From Sulfurimonas sp. SAG-AH-194-I05 (GTDB taxonomy: Bacteria; Campylobacterota; Campylobacteria; Campylobacterales; Sulfurimonadaceae), in the NCBI RefSeq assembly GCF_029215955.1, contig NZ_JAEMVA010000004.1, positions 1-64,000 on the forward strand: 64,000 bases of DNA, in the 5' to 3' direction. Position 1 is the stretch's first letter, and every line of letters starts with the position of its first letter. Position numbers and translations under genes: made by a program. Shown here in pieces: positions 1 through 8,171 of the stretch. The notes beneath the pieces are model-generated. The model was not told where the DNA came from and made no database searches. It saw only the letters and a program-made list of their open reading frames with translations.

Positions 1-536
1 ATAATAACGATGTATTATTAAATAATATAGAAGAAGTTGCTAAGAAATGTGTGACTTTATACAGAGGTGATAAAAAAACAATTTTAGCTGGAAATGGTGG
101 TAGTGCAGCAGATGCACAGCATATAGCAGCGGAAATGGTAGGTCGCTATGGTTTTGATAGACCCTCTTTGCCTTCTTTAGCTTTAACTACGGATACTTCA
201 GCTTTAACTGCTATTGGTAATGACTATGGATACGATCAAGTTTTTTCTCGTCAGCTTGAAGGTATGGGTCAATCAGGTGACATTTTTATTGGAATTTCTA
301 CATCTGGAAATTCTCTTAATATTGTTAAAGCATTTGAGTCAGCTAAGAAAAAAAATATTTTTACTGTTGCTTTAGTTGGACGCGATGGTGGTCGAATGGC
401 TGCGTTAGCTGATATCTCTTTGATAGTACCTTCTGAATCTACTCCAAGAATTCAAGAATCTCATATTTTAATTGGTCATATTCTTTGTGACATAATAGAA
501 AAAGAGATATTTGCTGATGGTGTGAGTCGTTTATAA
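1..536 (+). CDS. gmhA: Phosphoheptose isomerase GmhA (5'-truncated by window edge)
   Basis: Converts sedoheptulose 7-phosphate to D-glycero-D-manno-heptose 7-phosphate, the first step of ADP-heptose synthesis for LPS inner core; cytosolic. The reading frame is open to the left edge (first full codon at position 3), so the GTG at 51 is an internal valine and the start lies outside the window. About 178 of the usual 190 or so residues are visible. The SIS-domain features are present: LAGNGGSAADAQH, the NDYGYDQVF segment, the ISTSGNS phosphosugar loop and a C-terminal ESTPRIQESH segment. It abuts gmhB with no gap (stop at 534-536, ATG at 537), so the two are co-transcribed and probably translationally coupled. 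Confidence 0.95.
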   Translation, partial: NNDVLLNNIEEVAKKCVTLYRGDKKTILAGNGGSAADAQHIAAEMVGRYGFDRPSLPSLALTTDTSALTAIGNDYGYDQVFSRQLEGMGQSGDIFIGISTSGNSLNIVKAFESAKKKNIFTVALVGRDGGRMAALADISLIVPSESTPRIQESHILIGHILCDIIEKEIFADGVSRL

Positions 537-1055
537 ATGCAAAAAGCTCTTTTCTTAGATAGAGATGGTGTTATAAATGTTGAAAAAGACTATTTATATA
601 AAATTGAAGATTTTGAGTTTATTGACGGTATCTTTGATCTTTGTAGGTTTTATGAAAATTTAAATTATAGAATATTTGTTGTAACAAATCAGTCTGGTAT
701 TGCTAGAGGATACTATAATGAAGATGATTTTTCTATTCTATCATCTTGGATGGTAAATGAGTTTTCAAAACATTCGATTTGTATATCATACGTATACCAT
801 TGTCCTCACCATCCAAATATTTCTGGAATATGTTCTTGTAGAAAGCCACATGCTGGTATGTTAATTAATGCTAAGAATTCATTTCATTTAGATTTAGCTA
901 CTTCAATTATAATTGGAGATAAGGAAAGAGATATTGAAGCTGGTCTTAATGCTGGTTTATCTGAAACATACTTATTTGATGAGAGCAAATTAATTAAAAC
1001 TTCCAAAGCTACAAAAATAGTTTCTAAATTAGAGGATATATATGTTAATACTTAA
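537..1055 (+). CDS. gmhB: D-glycero-beta-D-manno-heptose 1,7-bisphosphate 7-phosphatase GmhB
   Basis: HAD-superfamily phosphatase that removes the 7-phosphate of heptose 1,7-bisphosphate between the two HldE reactions. At 172 aa it has the usual family length. Seen: the N-terminal nucleophile motif FLDRDGVIN (residues 6-14), the VTNQSGIARG loop, a structural zinc site made of CPHHP and CSCRKPHAGM cysteines and histidine near residues 90-110, and the C-terminal IIGDKERDIEAG metal-binding motif. It directly follows gmhA and its last 14 bases overlap the next gene. The partner enzymes HldD and HldE are 3.6 kb downstream, beyond a block of respiratory genes. Confidence 0.93.
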   Translation: MQKALFLDRDGVINVEKDYLYKIEDFEFIDGIFDLCRFYENLNYRIFVVTNQSGIARGYYNEDDFSILSSWMVNEFSKHSICISYVYHCPHHPNISGICSCRKPHAGMLINAKNSFHLDLATSIIIGDKERDIEAGLNAGLSETYLFDESKLIKTSKATKIVSKLEDIYVNT

Positions 1056-1527
1056 TAGTGGTGGTACCTTTAATAAAAGATATAACCCTCTTAATGGAGA
1101 GCTTGAAGTTCCTTTTGACAATAAAGCAGTTGATAAGATACTCACAAGCTTTGAGAGTTCATATAGTTTAGCAGGTGTAGTTTATAAAGATAGTTTAGAT
1201 ATTGATACGAATGATAGAAAGTTGATTGCTAGTATTATCAATGAATCTACTGAAAATATATTTATAATTATTCATGGCACAGATACTATGCATGATACAG
1301 CTGAGTTTTTAGATGCTATATTTGATGATAGAAAAATTATTTTAGTTGGTGCTATGCAACCTTTTGAAATAGATAGTATTGAGTCAAGTTTAAACATTGG
1401 CATGGCGATAGGATTTGCTAAGGCAATTAATGATGATGGAGTTTATATTTGTATGAGTGGGCATGTGGAAATTTGGAGTAATCTAGTGAAAAATAGAAAA
1501 AAAGGAAAGTTTGAAATTGTCGAATAA
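1042..1527 (+). CDS. Asparaginase-like protein, N-terminal domain only
   Basis: 161 aa, matching only the N-terminal catalytic domain of type I/II L-asparaginases (normally about 330 aa, two domains). Visible family motifs: NSGGTFNKRYNP near the N terminus with the first catalytic Thr, HGTDTMHDTA (second Thr-Asp pair) near residue 78, and VGAMQPFEIDSIES. Lysines follow in NLVKNRKKGKF, where the catalytic Lys of the family falls. The C-terminal domain that completes the active site between subunits is absent, with no trace downstream because ccoI starts inside the last 17 bases. The start ATG at 1042 lies inside gmhB and is preceded by AGAGGA. Whether it hydrolyses asparagine or another amide is unknown. 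It is clearly a gene, not a fragment, since its ends interlock with both neighbours. Confidence 0.75.
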   Translation: MLILNSGGTFNKRYNPLNGELEVPFDNKAVDKILTSFESSYSLAGVVYKDSLDIDTNDRKLIASIINESTENIFIIIHGTDTMHDTAEFLDAIFDDRKIILVGAMQPFEIDSIESSLNIGMAIGFAKAINDDGVYICMSGHVEIWSNLVKNRKKGKFEIVE

Positions 1528-3916
1528 TATTGCATGTACACATTGTCATTTAGAATTTGATGCATCGGTTATGATAGTAGATGAAGATAAATACTTTTGC
1601 TGCAATGGATGCAAAGGGGTATACCATCTTTTACATGATAATGGTTTACATAGCTTTTATGAAAAAACACGAAGCACAGTATTAACACCTCAAACAAATA
1701 TTTTCGAAGATTCTCATAATTTTGATGCAAGTTCTTTTTATGATAAATTTGTTAAAACAAATAAAGATGGTTTTAATGAGGTGTCTTTAGTCATAGTGGG
1801 TATTCATTGTTCTGCTTGTGTATGGTTAAATGAAAAAGCTTTACAAAAAATGGATGGTATTATAGAAGCAAATATCAATTTTACAAATAACAAAGCTTCG
1901 ATTATATGGGTAGATGAAGTTGTGAAATTATCTGCAATTATTACTATGATACGTGCAGTCGGATACAACGCATTTGCTTATGATGCTACAGTTCAAGAGA
2001 TCCAAGCTAATGCCAAAAGAAAAGAGTATTATTTACGTATGGTCGTAGCTCTATTTGCTTCTATGAATATTATGATGATCGCAGTTGCTCAATATGCTGG
2101 ATACTTTACTGGCATGATTCAAGAAATTAAGACAACTTTAAATGTAGCAGAGTGGGTGCTTTCAACTCCTGTTTTATTTTACAGTGGCTGGATTTTCTTT
2201 CGTGGTGCGTACTATGGAGTAAAAAATAAAATAGTAAATATGGATATTTTAGTTGCTACGGGAGCATCTTTAACATATATTTATTCCATTTATATAACCT
2301 TGCGAGAGCAGGGTGAAGCATATTTTGATTCTGTTACTATGATTATTACTTTTGTATTGATAGGAAAGTTTTTAGAAGTACTGAGTAAGAAACATGCAGC
2401 GGATGCACTAGATGTGATGGGAAAACACATTCCTAGTGAAGTGAATATTTTTAAAGATAATAAAATCACTTTATGTAAACTCAATGATGTGTGTATTAAT
2501 GATATTGTAGTAGTTTCAAGTGGAGAAAAAGTTTTACTTGATGGTGATATTATAAAAGGTAGTGGAAACTTTAATGAGTCGAATTTAACTGGGGAGAGCG
2601 AACCTATATTTAAAACTTTAGGTGACTCTGTTATTAGTGGAACTGTAAGCATTGATGCAGATATTCACTTCAAAGCTACAAAAGATTTTGAGCATTCAAC
2701 ACTTTCTTCTTTAGTTACACTTCTTGAGTCAGCAATTAATAAAAAACCAAAGATTGAGCAGTTAGCAAATAGGTTGTCTGAGTATTTTTCTTCTATAATT
2801 TTAGGGCTTGCATTTATTACCTTTGTAGTTTGGTGGTATTGGCCACATGACTTTGAAACTTCTTTTATTGTGGGTATCTCGGTTATCGTAATCGCTTGTC
2901 CATGTGCCCTAGCTTTGGCTACCCCTGTTGCAACATTGGTTGGACTGAGTTTGGGTGCTAAAAGAGGTATATTGTTTAAAGAAGCTGCACAGTTGGAAAC
3001 AATGGCAAAGGTTGATACTTTAGTCTTAGATAAAACAGGTACATTAACAGTTGGTAAGCCCGAAGTTACTAATGAAACCATTCATAAAGTATTTGATAAA
3101 AATATTTTATATTCCTTAGTGAAAGCATCAAAGCATCCTGTAGCATGTGGAGTACGTAATTATTTACAAGAAAACAACCTTTTAGATGAATATATCCTGG
3201 ATGAATACAGTCAAATTCCTGCATGTGGTATTAAAGCACTCTATAAAGGTACTATACTTTTAGGTGGGAATGCAAAACTTCTGTTTGAAAATGGATTAAA
3301 CATTGATGACGAAAATGCAAGTACAAAGTTTTATTTTGTTATAGATAACGAAATAATAGCTTCGTATGATTTAAGTGATACAATCAAAGAAAATGCACAC
3401 CATATGATTAAAACCATTGGAAATAAAAATATTGATATTATAATGCTTACTGGAGACAATGAGAGAGTAGCATATAAAATTGCTCAAGAGGTTGGGATTA
3501 AAACTATTGTATCGCAGCAAACACCAGAAGGTAAGGCTACCTTTATAAATAAATTACATAAAGAGGGAAAAGTAGTTGTTATGGTTGGTGATGGTGTGAA
3601 TGATATTTTAGCATTAGCACAGGCTGATATAGGAATTGTTATGGGAAGCGGTAGTGATATTGCAGTTGATGTTAGTGATGTAGTTTTACTTGATGATTCT
3701 TTACATTCACTTCTTGATGCCTTTAAAATTTCTCGCACTACGTATTTGCTTATAAAGCAAAATTTAGGAATATCTTTACTTTATAATGCTGTAACAATTC
3801 CCTTAGCAATGGCAGGGTATATAATACCTCTCATAGCTGCTATTTCTATGAGTGTAAGTTCTTTGCTTGTTGTTGGTAACTCTATGCGTATTAGATTGCA
3901 ATGGAATAAAAATTAA
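1511..3916 (+). CDS. ccoI: CcoI/FixI-type copper-translocating P1B ATPase
   Basis: Inner-membrane copper pump required for assembly of cbb3-type cytochrome c oxidase. 801 aa. Order of elements: an N-terminal metal-binding segment with C9-x2-C12 and CCNGC (30-34); an HMA-like domain with CSACVW (C100, C103); transmembrane helices; the CPC ion-path motif near residues 463-465; the phosphorylation site DKTGT near 507; TGDN; and the GDGVND hinge near 693. The CCNGC zone before the HMA is typical of CcoI rather than ordinary CopA. The start is TTG at 1511 with AAAGGAAAG immediately upstream; a second TTG at 1517 has better spacing and may be the real start. ccoS follows after 9 bases, which supports the CcoI assignment. 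Confidence 0.92.
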   Translation: MKLSNNIACTHCHLEFDASVMIVDEDKYFCCNGCKGVYHLLHDNGLHSFYEKTRSTVLTPQTNIFEDSHNFDASSFYDKFVKTNKDGFNEVSLVIVGIHCSACVWLNEKALQKMDGIIEANINFTNNKASIIWVDEVVKLSAIITMIRAVGYNAFAYDATVQEIQANAKRKEYYLRMVVALFASMNIMMIAVAQYAGYFTGMIQEIKTTLNVAEWVLSTPVLFYSGWIFFRGAYYGVKNKIVNMDILVATGASLTYIYSIYITLREQGEAYFDSVTMIITFVLIGKFLEVLSKKHAADALDVMGKHIPSEVNIFKDNKITLCKLNDVCINDIVVVSSGEKVLLDGDIIKGSGNFNESNLTGESEPIFKTLGDSVISGTVSIDADIHFKATKDFEHSTLSSLVTLLESAINKKPKIEQLANRLSEYFSSIILGLAFITFVVWWYWPHDFETSFIVGISVIVIACPCALALATPVATLVGLSLGAKRGILFKEAAQLETMAKVDTLVLDKTGTLTVGKPEVTNETIHKVFDKNILYSLVKASKHPVACGVRNYLQENNLLDEYILDEYSQIPACGIKALYKGTILLGGNAKLLFENGLNIDDENASTKFYFVIDNEIIASYDLSDTIKENAHHMIKTIGNKNIDIIMLTGDNERVAYKIAQEVGIKTIVSQQTPEGKATFINKLHKEGKVVVMVGDGVNDILALAQADIGIVMGSGSDIAVDVSDVVLLDDSLHSLLDAFKISRTTYLLIKQNLGISLLYNAVTIPLAMAGYIIPLIAAISMSVSSLLVVGNSMRIRLQWNKN

Positions 3917-3925
3917 AGGATAACT

Positions 3926-4141
3926 ATGGATGAATGGGTAATTAGGATGATGATGAGTGCTTCTATATTTTTAGGATCACTCGCACTGCTGGCTTTTTTA
4001 TGGGCAATTAAAAATGGACAATTTGATGATGAAGAGAAGTTTTTGAATGCTACTAAGTTTGATAATGAAGATGAACTCAATGATGCTGCTGCATTAGAAA
4101 AGAAAAGAAAAGATTTAGAAAAAAATTATCGACCAGAATAA
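3926..4141 (+). CDS. ccoS: CcoS, cbb3-type cytochrome oxidase assembly protein
   Basis: Small membrane protein (71 aa) needed for cofactor insertion into cbb3 oxidase. One transmembrane helix at residues 8-28 (SASIFLGSLALLAFLWAIKN) is followed by the family's acidic G-Q-F-D-D segment, then a soluble charged tail. Length and layout match CcoS. AAAGGATAAC supplies the ribosome site. It is the last gene of the gmhA-gmhB-asparaginase-ccoI-ccoS run; the oxidase structural genes ccoNOQP are not in the window. Confidence 0.9.
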   Translation: MDEWVIRMMMSASIFLGSLALLAFLWAIKNGQFDDEEKFLNATKFDNEDELNDAAALEKKRKDLEKNYRPE

Positions 4142-4156
4142 AAGTATCTTGGAAAG

Positions 4157-4189
4157 TACCCCACCTACGCTTTAGCGATGGGGGGGGGG
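4157..4189. repeat. Hairpin ending in a G10 homopolymer
   Basis: The 98-bp gap between the convergent ccoS and cytochrome c genes holds an imperfect hairpin: a CCCCACC arm (4159-4165), CGC-TTTA-GCG at the tip (4168-4177) and ten consecutive G (4180-4189) as the other arm. Long G runs are rare in this AT-rich DNA and are classic slippage sites in Campylobacterota. No gene start lies on the run, so any effect would be on 3' ends or termination. Confidence 0.6.
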
Positions 4190-4208
4190 CATAGGCATTG
4201 AGTGCCAC

Positions 4209-4228
4209 AATTGCCTTAAAAGGCAATT
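4209..4228. repeat. Inverted repeat between ccoS and cytochrome c
   Basis: A perfect 9-bp inverted repeat, AATTGCCTT / AAGGCAATT with a 2-base centre, sits 11 bp past the cytochrome c stop. Its position between convergent genes suggests a transcript 3'-end hairpin, but neither strand has a clear T tract after the stem, so calling it a Rho-independent terminator would be speculative. Confidence 0.45.
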
Positions 4229-4239
4229 CTTAACGGAAA

Positions 4240-4527
4240 TTATTTACCGATAGTATGAGAGAATGCTTCTAAATCAGCATCAGAATACTTAGCAACTTGA
4301 CCTTTCATAAGACCTTTCATTGGACCACCGTAAGTACCAGCTTTGTAACCTTTTAAAGAATGAGCAATTTCTGCATGAGTCATTGCCGCAACATTTTTAG
4401 ATTTACCTAAAGCTTTTTTTGACCAGTCAGCACCGTGACAAGAAGTACAAGCTTTTCCATTTACTGCAGCCATTGCAGAAGTTGCTAATGCTAAAGTAGC
4501 GATTGTAGCGATTACGATTTTTTTCAT
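4240..4527 (-). CDS. Periplasmic class I c-type cytochrome (c553-like)
   Basis: Small soluble electron carrier, 95 aa. A Sec signal peptide (KKIVIATIATLALATSAMA, cut after about residue 20) precedes a single haem site C-T-S-C-H (residues 27-31). Candidate distal Met ligands lie in GGPMKGLMKG. The C-terminal helix YSDADLEAFSHTIGK is typical of c553-like cytochromes. It probably feeds electrons from the bc1 complex to terminal reductases such as the cbb3 oxidase whose assembly genes lie next door. AAGGAATAA is a good ribosome site. It is transcribed alone, towards ccoS. Confidence 0.9.
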   Translation of the reverse strand: MKKIVIATIATLALATSAMAAVNGKACTSCHGADWSKKALGKSKNVAAMTHAEIAHSLKGYKAGTYGGPMKGLMKGQVAKYSDADLEAFSHTIGK

Positions 4528-4645
4528 ATTTATTCCTTGTGAGTATTTAAAGTTTCGCTAAAATTATAGTAAGTTGAGTCTTAAATACATGTTAATGAAT
4601 TATAGTGTATGATTTTGTAATAGCAAATTGATTATAGGTGAATAA

Positions 4646-5653
4646 ATGAGATACATTGACGATGATTTAGAAAATAAAACAATTTTAATAACCGGTGGTG
4701 CTGGATTTATTGGCTCTAATTTAGCATTCTATTTTCAAAAAAATCATCCACGTGCGAAGGTTGTTATTTTAGATTGTTTTAGAAGTGGAGCAAAACTTTC
4801 TAATGGAAACCTTAAGAGTTTTGGGCACTTTAAGAACCTTTTAGGTTTTAATGGTGAAGTTATTAGCGGTGATATTAATGATAAAGACTTGCTGTTAAAC
4901 CTTGAAATGAATTATAATTTTGATTATATTTTTCATGAAGCTGCTATTTCTGATACGACAGCACTTGAACAAGATTTGATGATTAAAACAAATGTTAATG
5001 CATATAAAGACCTACTTAATATAGCAGTTTTACATAATGCAAATATGATTTATGCCTCTTCGGCTGCTACTTATGGTAACGCTTCTTCTCCTCAAAGAGT
5101 TGGAAGAGAGGCTCCGCAAAATGTTTATGGCTTTTCAAAACTGAGTATGGACAACGTAAGCCGTACGTATATGGATAAAACAAATATTTCTATCGTTGGT
5201 TTACGATACTTTAATGTATATGGAAAAGGTGAGTACTTTAAAAATACGACTGCTTCTATGGTTCTACAATTTGGACATCAAATTTTATCGGGTAAAAATC
5301 CTAAACTTTTTGAAGATAGTGATAAAATACTTCGTGATTTTATTTATATAGAGGATATAATCCAAGCAAATATAAAAGCAATGCAACCAAAACAAAGTGG
5401 TATATATAATGTAGGAACAGGTAAGGCAAGAAGTTTTCAAGATATAGTAGATATTCTTCAAAAAGAACTTGATACAGAATTAGCATGTGAGTATATACCT
5501 AATCCGTTTATCGGAAGTTATCAGTTTCATACTGAAGCAGATATTCAAACCACTCGCGAAGATTTAGAATATGAGCCAGCATATGAAATGGAAGATGCTA
5601 TTAAAGCATACGTTCCTGAAATTAAAAGAATTTATGAAGAAGAAGTAAAATAA
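4646..5653 (+). CDS. hldD: ADP-L-glycero-D-manno-heptose 6-epimerase HldD
   Basis: Extended SDR that epimerises ADP-D,D-heptose to ADP-L,D-heptose, the heptosyl donor for LPS core. 335 aa, the normal length. The Rossmann motif GGAGFIGSN is at residues 17-25 and the catalytic Y161-x3-K165 lies in VYGFSKLSMD. The HEAAISDTT, YASSAATYG and LRYFNVYG segments are characteristic of HldD. AGGTGA before the ATG is a good ribosome site. The stop overlaps the start of hldE (TAATG), giving tight coupling. It begins a long plus-strand LPS operon reaching 12161. Confidence 0.95.
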   Translation: MRYIDDDLENKTILITGGAGFIGSNLAFYFQKNHPRAKVVILDCFRSGAKLSNGNLKSFGHFKNLLGFNGEVISGDINDKDLLLNLEMNYNFDYIFHEAAISDTTALEQDLMIKTNVNAYKDLLNIAVLHNANMIYASSAATYGNASSPQRVGREAPQNVYGFSKLSMDNVSRTYMDKTNISIVGLRYFNVYGKGEYFKNTTASMVLQFGHQILSGKNPKLFEDSDKILRDFIYIEDIIQANIKAMQPKQSGIYNVGTGKARSFQDIVDILQKELDTELACEYIPNPFIGSYQFHTEADIQTTREDLEYEPAYEMEDAIKAYVPEIKRIYEEEVK

Positions 5654-7080
5654 TGCAAATATACAAAAATGCTAAGGTAAATATCTTAGTTCTTGGTGAC
5701 TTAATGATAGACCATTATTTATGGGGAAGTTGTGAGAGGATTTCTCCGGAGGCTCCAGTTGCTATTGTAGATATTGCTAATGAAACTACAGTTTTAGGTG
5801 GTGCGGGTAATGTTATTAACAATCTTAATGCACTTGGTGCGAAGGTGAGTGTTAGTAGTGTTATCGGTGATGATTCTAATGGTGTCGAACTTCTTAATAT
5901 GCTCAAAAGCATACATATAGATACGTCAAATATTTTTATTCAAAAGAATAGAAAAACATCTAAAAAGAGTAGAATTATTGCGTCATCACAACAGGTTATT
6001 CGTTACGATAGAGAAAGCAAGGATACTATAGAATACGAAAGCGTAGCTAAAATACTTGCATCTCTTATAAAATCTATAACGCAATACGATGTAATTATTC
6101 TTTCTGATTACGGAAAAGGGGTACTCCGAGATACACTTTGTCAGAGTGTAATAACTTTAGCAAATAAAAATAATGTCAAAGTTCTTGTGGATCCAAAGGG
6201 AAGTAATTTCGCTAAGTACAAAGGAGCGTATCTTTTAACACCTAATAAAAAAGAGGCAGTACTTGCAACAGGTATAGATATTTCTAATTCTAAAAGTCTT
6301 AAGCAGGCACTCCAAAAGTTAAAGAAAGAATGTGACCTAGGTATTTCTCTTATTACTTTATCTGAAGATGGAATCGCTATTTACGATAAGGAAGTTGCAA
6401 TATTTCCTACGGTTGCAAAAGAAGTTTTTGATGTAACTGGAGCAGGGGACACTGTAATAGCATCCATCGCATTTTCTCTTGCATGTGGGAAAAGTATAGA
6501 AGATACAGCAAAGTTCTCAAATCTTGCTGCGGGTGTAGTTGTTGGAAAAATTGGTTCAGCAACTGTTACACTTGACGAGATAGAAGAGTATGAAGCGATA
6601 CTTCATAAAAGTACATCAGATGCTCATATAAAAAGTTTTGATGCAATAGAAGCTATCGTAACACGTTGTAGCAGTAATGGAAAAAAAATAGTTTTTACAA
6701 ATGGCTGTTTTGATATTTTACATGTGGGACATGTGAAATACTTACAAATTGCAAAAAGTTTTGGTGATATTTTAATAGTTGGACTAAATTCTGATGCTTC
6801 TGTATCAAGGTTAAAAGGTCCAACAAGACCTGTTAATATTGCTGAGGATAGAGCGTATCTTTTAGCGGCACTTGAAGCAGTTGATTTTGTTGTGCCATTT
6901 GAGGAAGATACGCCTTTAGAATTGATTAAAATGATTCAACCTGATGTCTTGGTAAAAGGTGGAGACTATGAGGGTAAAACAGTAGTTGGTACTGAATACT
7001 CGGGTGCGTTAAAGCTTGTTGATTTTGTTGATGGCAAGAGTACAACAAAGACAATTCAAAAAATTCAGGCTAGTAAATAG
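5653..7080 (+). CDS. hldE: Bifunctional heptose 7-phosphate kinase / heptose 1-phosphate adenylyltransferase HldE
   Basis: 475 aa with two domains. Residues 1 to about 315 form a PfkB-type sugar kinase that makes heptose 1,7-bisphosphate: N-terminal LGDLMIDHYLWG, GGAGNVINN substrate loop and DVTGAGDT with the catalytic Asp near 260-267. Residues about 340-475 form a cytidylyltransferase-fold domain that adds AMP to heptose 1-phosphate: TNGCFDILHVGHVKYL (HxGH motif) near 349-364 and the KGGDYEGKTVVG segment. With GmhA, GmhB (left edge) and HldD this completes the ADP-heptose pathway inside the window. It overlaps hldD by one base and abuts the next gene directly. Confidence 0.96.
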   Translation: MQIYKNAKVNILVLGDLMIDHYLWGSCERISPEAPVAIVDIANETTVLGGAGNVINNLNALGAKVSVSSVIGDDSNGVELLNMLKSIHIDTSNIFIQKNRKTSKKSRIIASSQQVIRYDRESKDTIEYESVAKILASLIKSITQYDVIILSDYGKGVLRDTLCQSVITLANKNNVKVLVDPKGSNFAKYKGAYLLTPNKKEAVLATGIDISNSKSLKQALQKLKKECDLGISLITLSEDGIAIYDKEVAIFPTVAKEVFDVTGAGDTVIASIAFSLACGKSIEDTAKFSNLAAGVVVGKIGSATVTLDEIEEYEAILHKSTSDAHIKSFDAIEAIVTRCSSNGKKIVFTNGCFDILHVGHVKYLQIAKSFGDILIVGLNSDASVSRLKGPTRPVNIAEDRAYLLAALEAVDFVVPFEEDTPLELIKMIQPDVLVKGGDYEGKTVVGTEYSGALKLVDFVDGKSTTKTIQKIQASK

Positions 7081-8169
7081 ATGAATGTTCTAGTCTTAGC
7101 ATCTACAAAAGGCGCATATAACAGTCTTCGACCTGAGACTGAAATATATGTATCATTAGCAAAAATGGGTGTTTGTATTACCATAATGACACAAGAAGAT
7201 GGCGAGTATAGTGCTCGTTTTTTAGAGCATGGCATAAGTATAATCAATGCAGAGTACAAAAAAAAGATAGACTTTAGTGTAATAAAAAAGATAAAACAGG
7301 TTATAGAAGATAAAAAGATTGATATAGTGTATGCAACTGAATCGAAGTCTATCTCCAATGGAGTTATCGCATCTTTTGGAACTGAGGTTAAGCTAGTTAC
7401 ATATAGAGGTACTACAGGTGGTCTTTATAGACGTGATCCAAGTGCTTATTTAAATGCACTTAACCCACGTGTAAATGGTGTAGTTTGCGTTTCTCAAGCA
7501 GTACAAAGGCATGTGGATAAACAGGTTTTTTCTTCAAAAAAAAGAGTTGTTACAATCTATAAAGGGCATAAAAGAGAATGGTACGACCAAGGTAAACTTG
7601 ATTTAAGTGAATTTGGTACGAATGAAAATAATTTTAATATAGCCTTTGTTGCAAATGTACGTCCTCATAAGGGTCTTATTTATTTACTTGAAGCTGCAAA
7701 AGAGATTTCTGAGTTAGAAAACATACATATTTTACTTATGGGTAAAGCCATTGATAAAGAACCATATAACAGCGCTATACAAAATTCAGGTATGCAAGAG
7801 CGTATTCATATGACAGGGTTTAGAAATGATGTACCTGCAATTATCGCTTCGTGCGATGTTTTAGTGCATGCTTCAACACGAAAAGAAGGGCTTCCTCGTG
7901 TGATTTTAGAAGCTCTTTCTTGTGATACCCCTGTTATAGCTTCATCAAATCCTTCAAGTTTAGAAGTTATAGAAGATGGTATAAATGGTTTTATAACACC
8001 TATTAAAAAATATTTGGCTATTGCAGAGAAAATTAAAGAACTCTATGAAAATCCAAAGAAACTTGAAGAATTATCACGCAGAGCACATGAGGTTATTGAC
8101 AATAAAATGTCACATGAGATTACAGCCAAGAAGTATAAAGAGTATTTTGACTCTTTAGTGGATGTGTAA
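7081..8169 (+). CDS. GT4-family glycosyltransferase, probably LPS core
   Basis: 362 aa GT-B fold retaining glycosyltransferase. The C-terminal half has the family signatures: NVRPHKGLIYLLEAAKE near 195-211, the MTGFRNDVP loop, and the E-x7-E nucleotide-sugar motif in KEGLPRVILEALSCDTPVIAS near 265-285. The N-terminal half is the acceptor domain and carries no recognisable specificity signature. It starts on the base after the hldE stop and 2 bases before an LPS-kinase-like gene, so it most likely adds a core sugar on the cytoplasmic face of the inner membrane. Donor and acceptor cannot be told from sequence. Confidence 0.85.
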   Translation: MNVLVLASTKGAYNSLRPETEIYVSLAKMGVCITIMTQEDGEYSARFLEHGISIINAEYKKKIDFSVIKKIKQVIEDKKIDIVYATESKSISNGVIASFGTEVKLVTYRGTTGGLYRRDPSAYLNALNPRVNGVVCVSQAVQRHVDKQVFSSKKRVVTIYKGHKREWYDQGKLDLSEFGTNENNFNIAFVANVRPHKGLIYLLEAAKEISELENIHILLMGKAIDKEPYNSAIQNSGMQERIHMTGFRNDVPAIIASCDVLVHASTRKEGLPRVILEALSCDTPVIASSNPSSLEVIEDGINGFITPIKKYLAIAEKIKELYENPKKLEELSRRAHEVIDNKMSHEITAKKYKEYFDSLVDV

Positions 8170-8171
8170 AG

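Noticed and set aside
51-536. GTG at 51 as the start of gmhA
   Set aside because: The frame is open to the left edge and the upstream codons continue the GmhA helix, so the gene is truncated by the window.
4209-4228. Calling the 9-bp inverted repeat a Rho-independent terminator
   Set aside because: No T run follows the stem on either strand, so it is listed only as a repeat.
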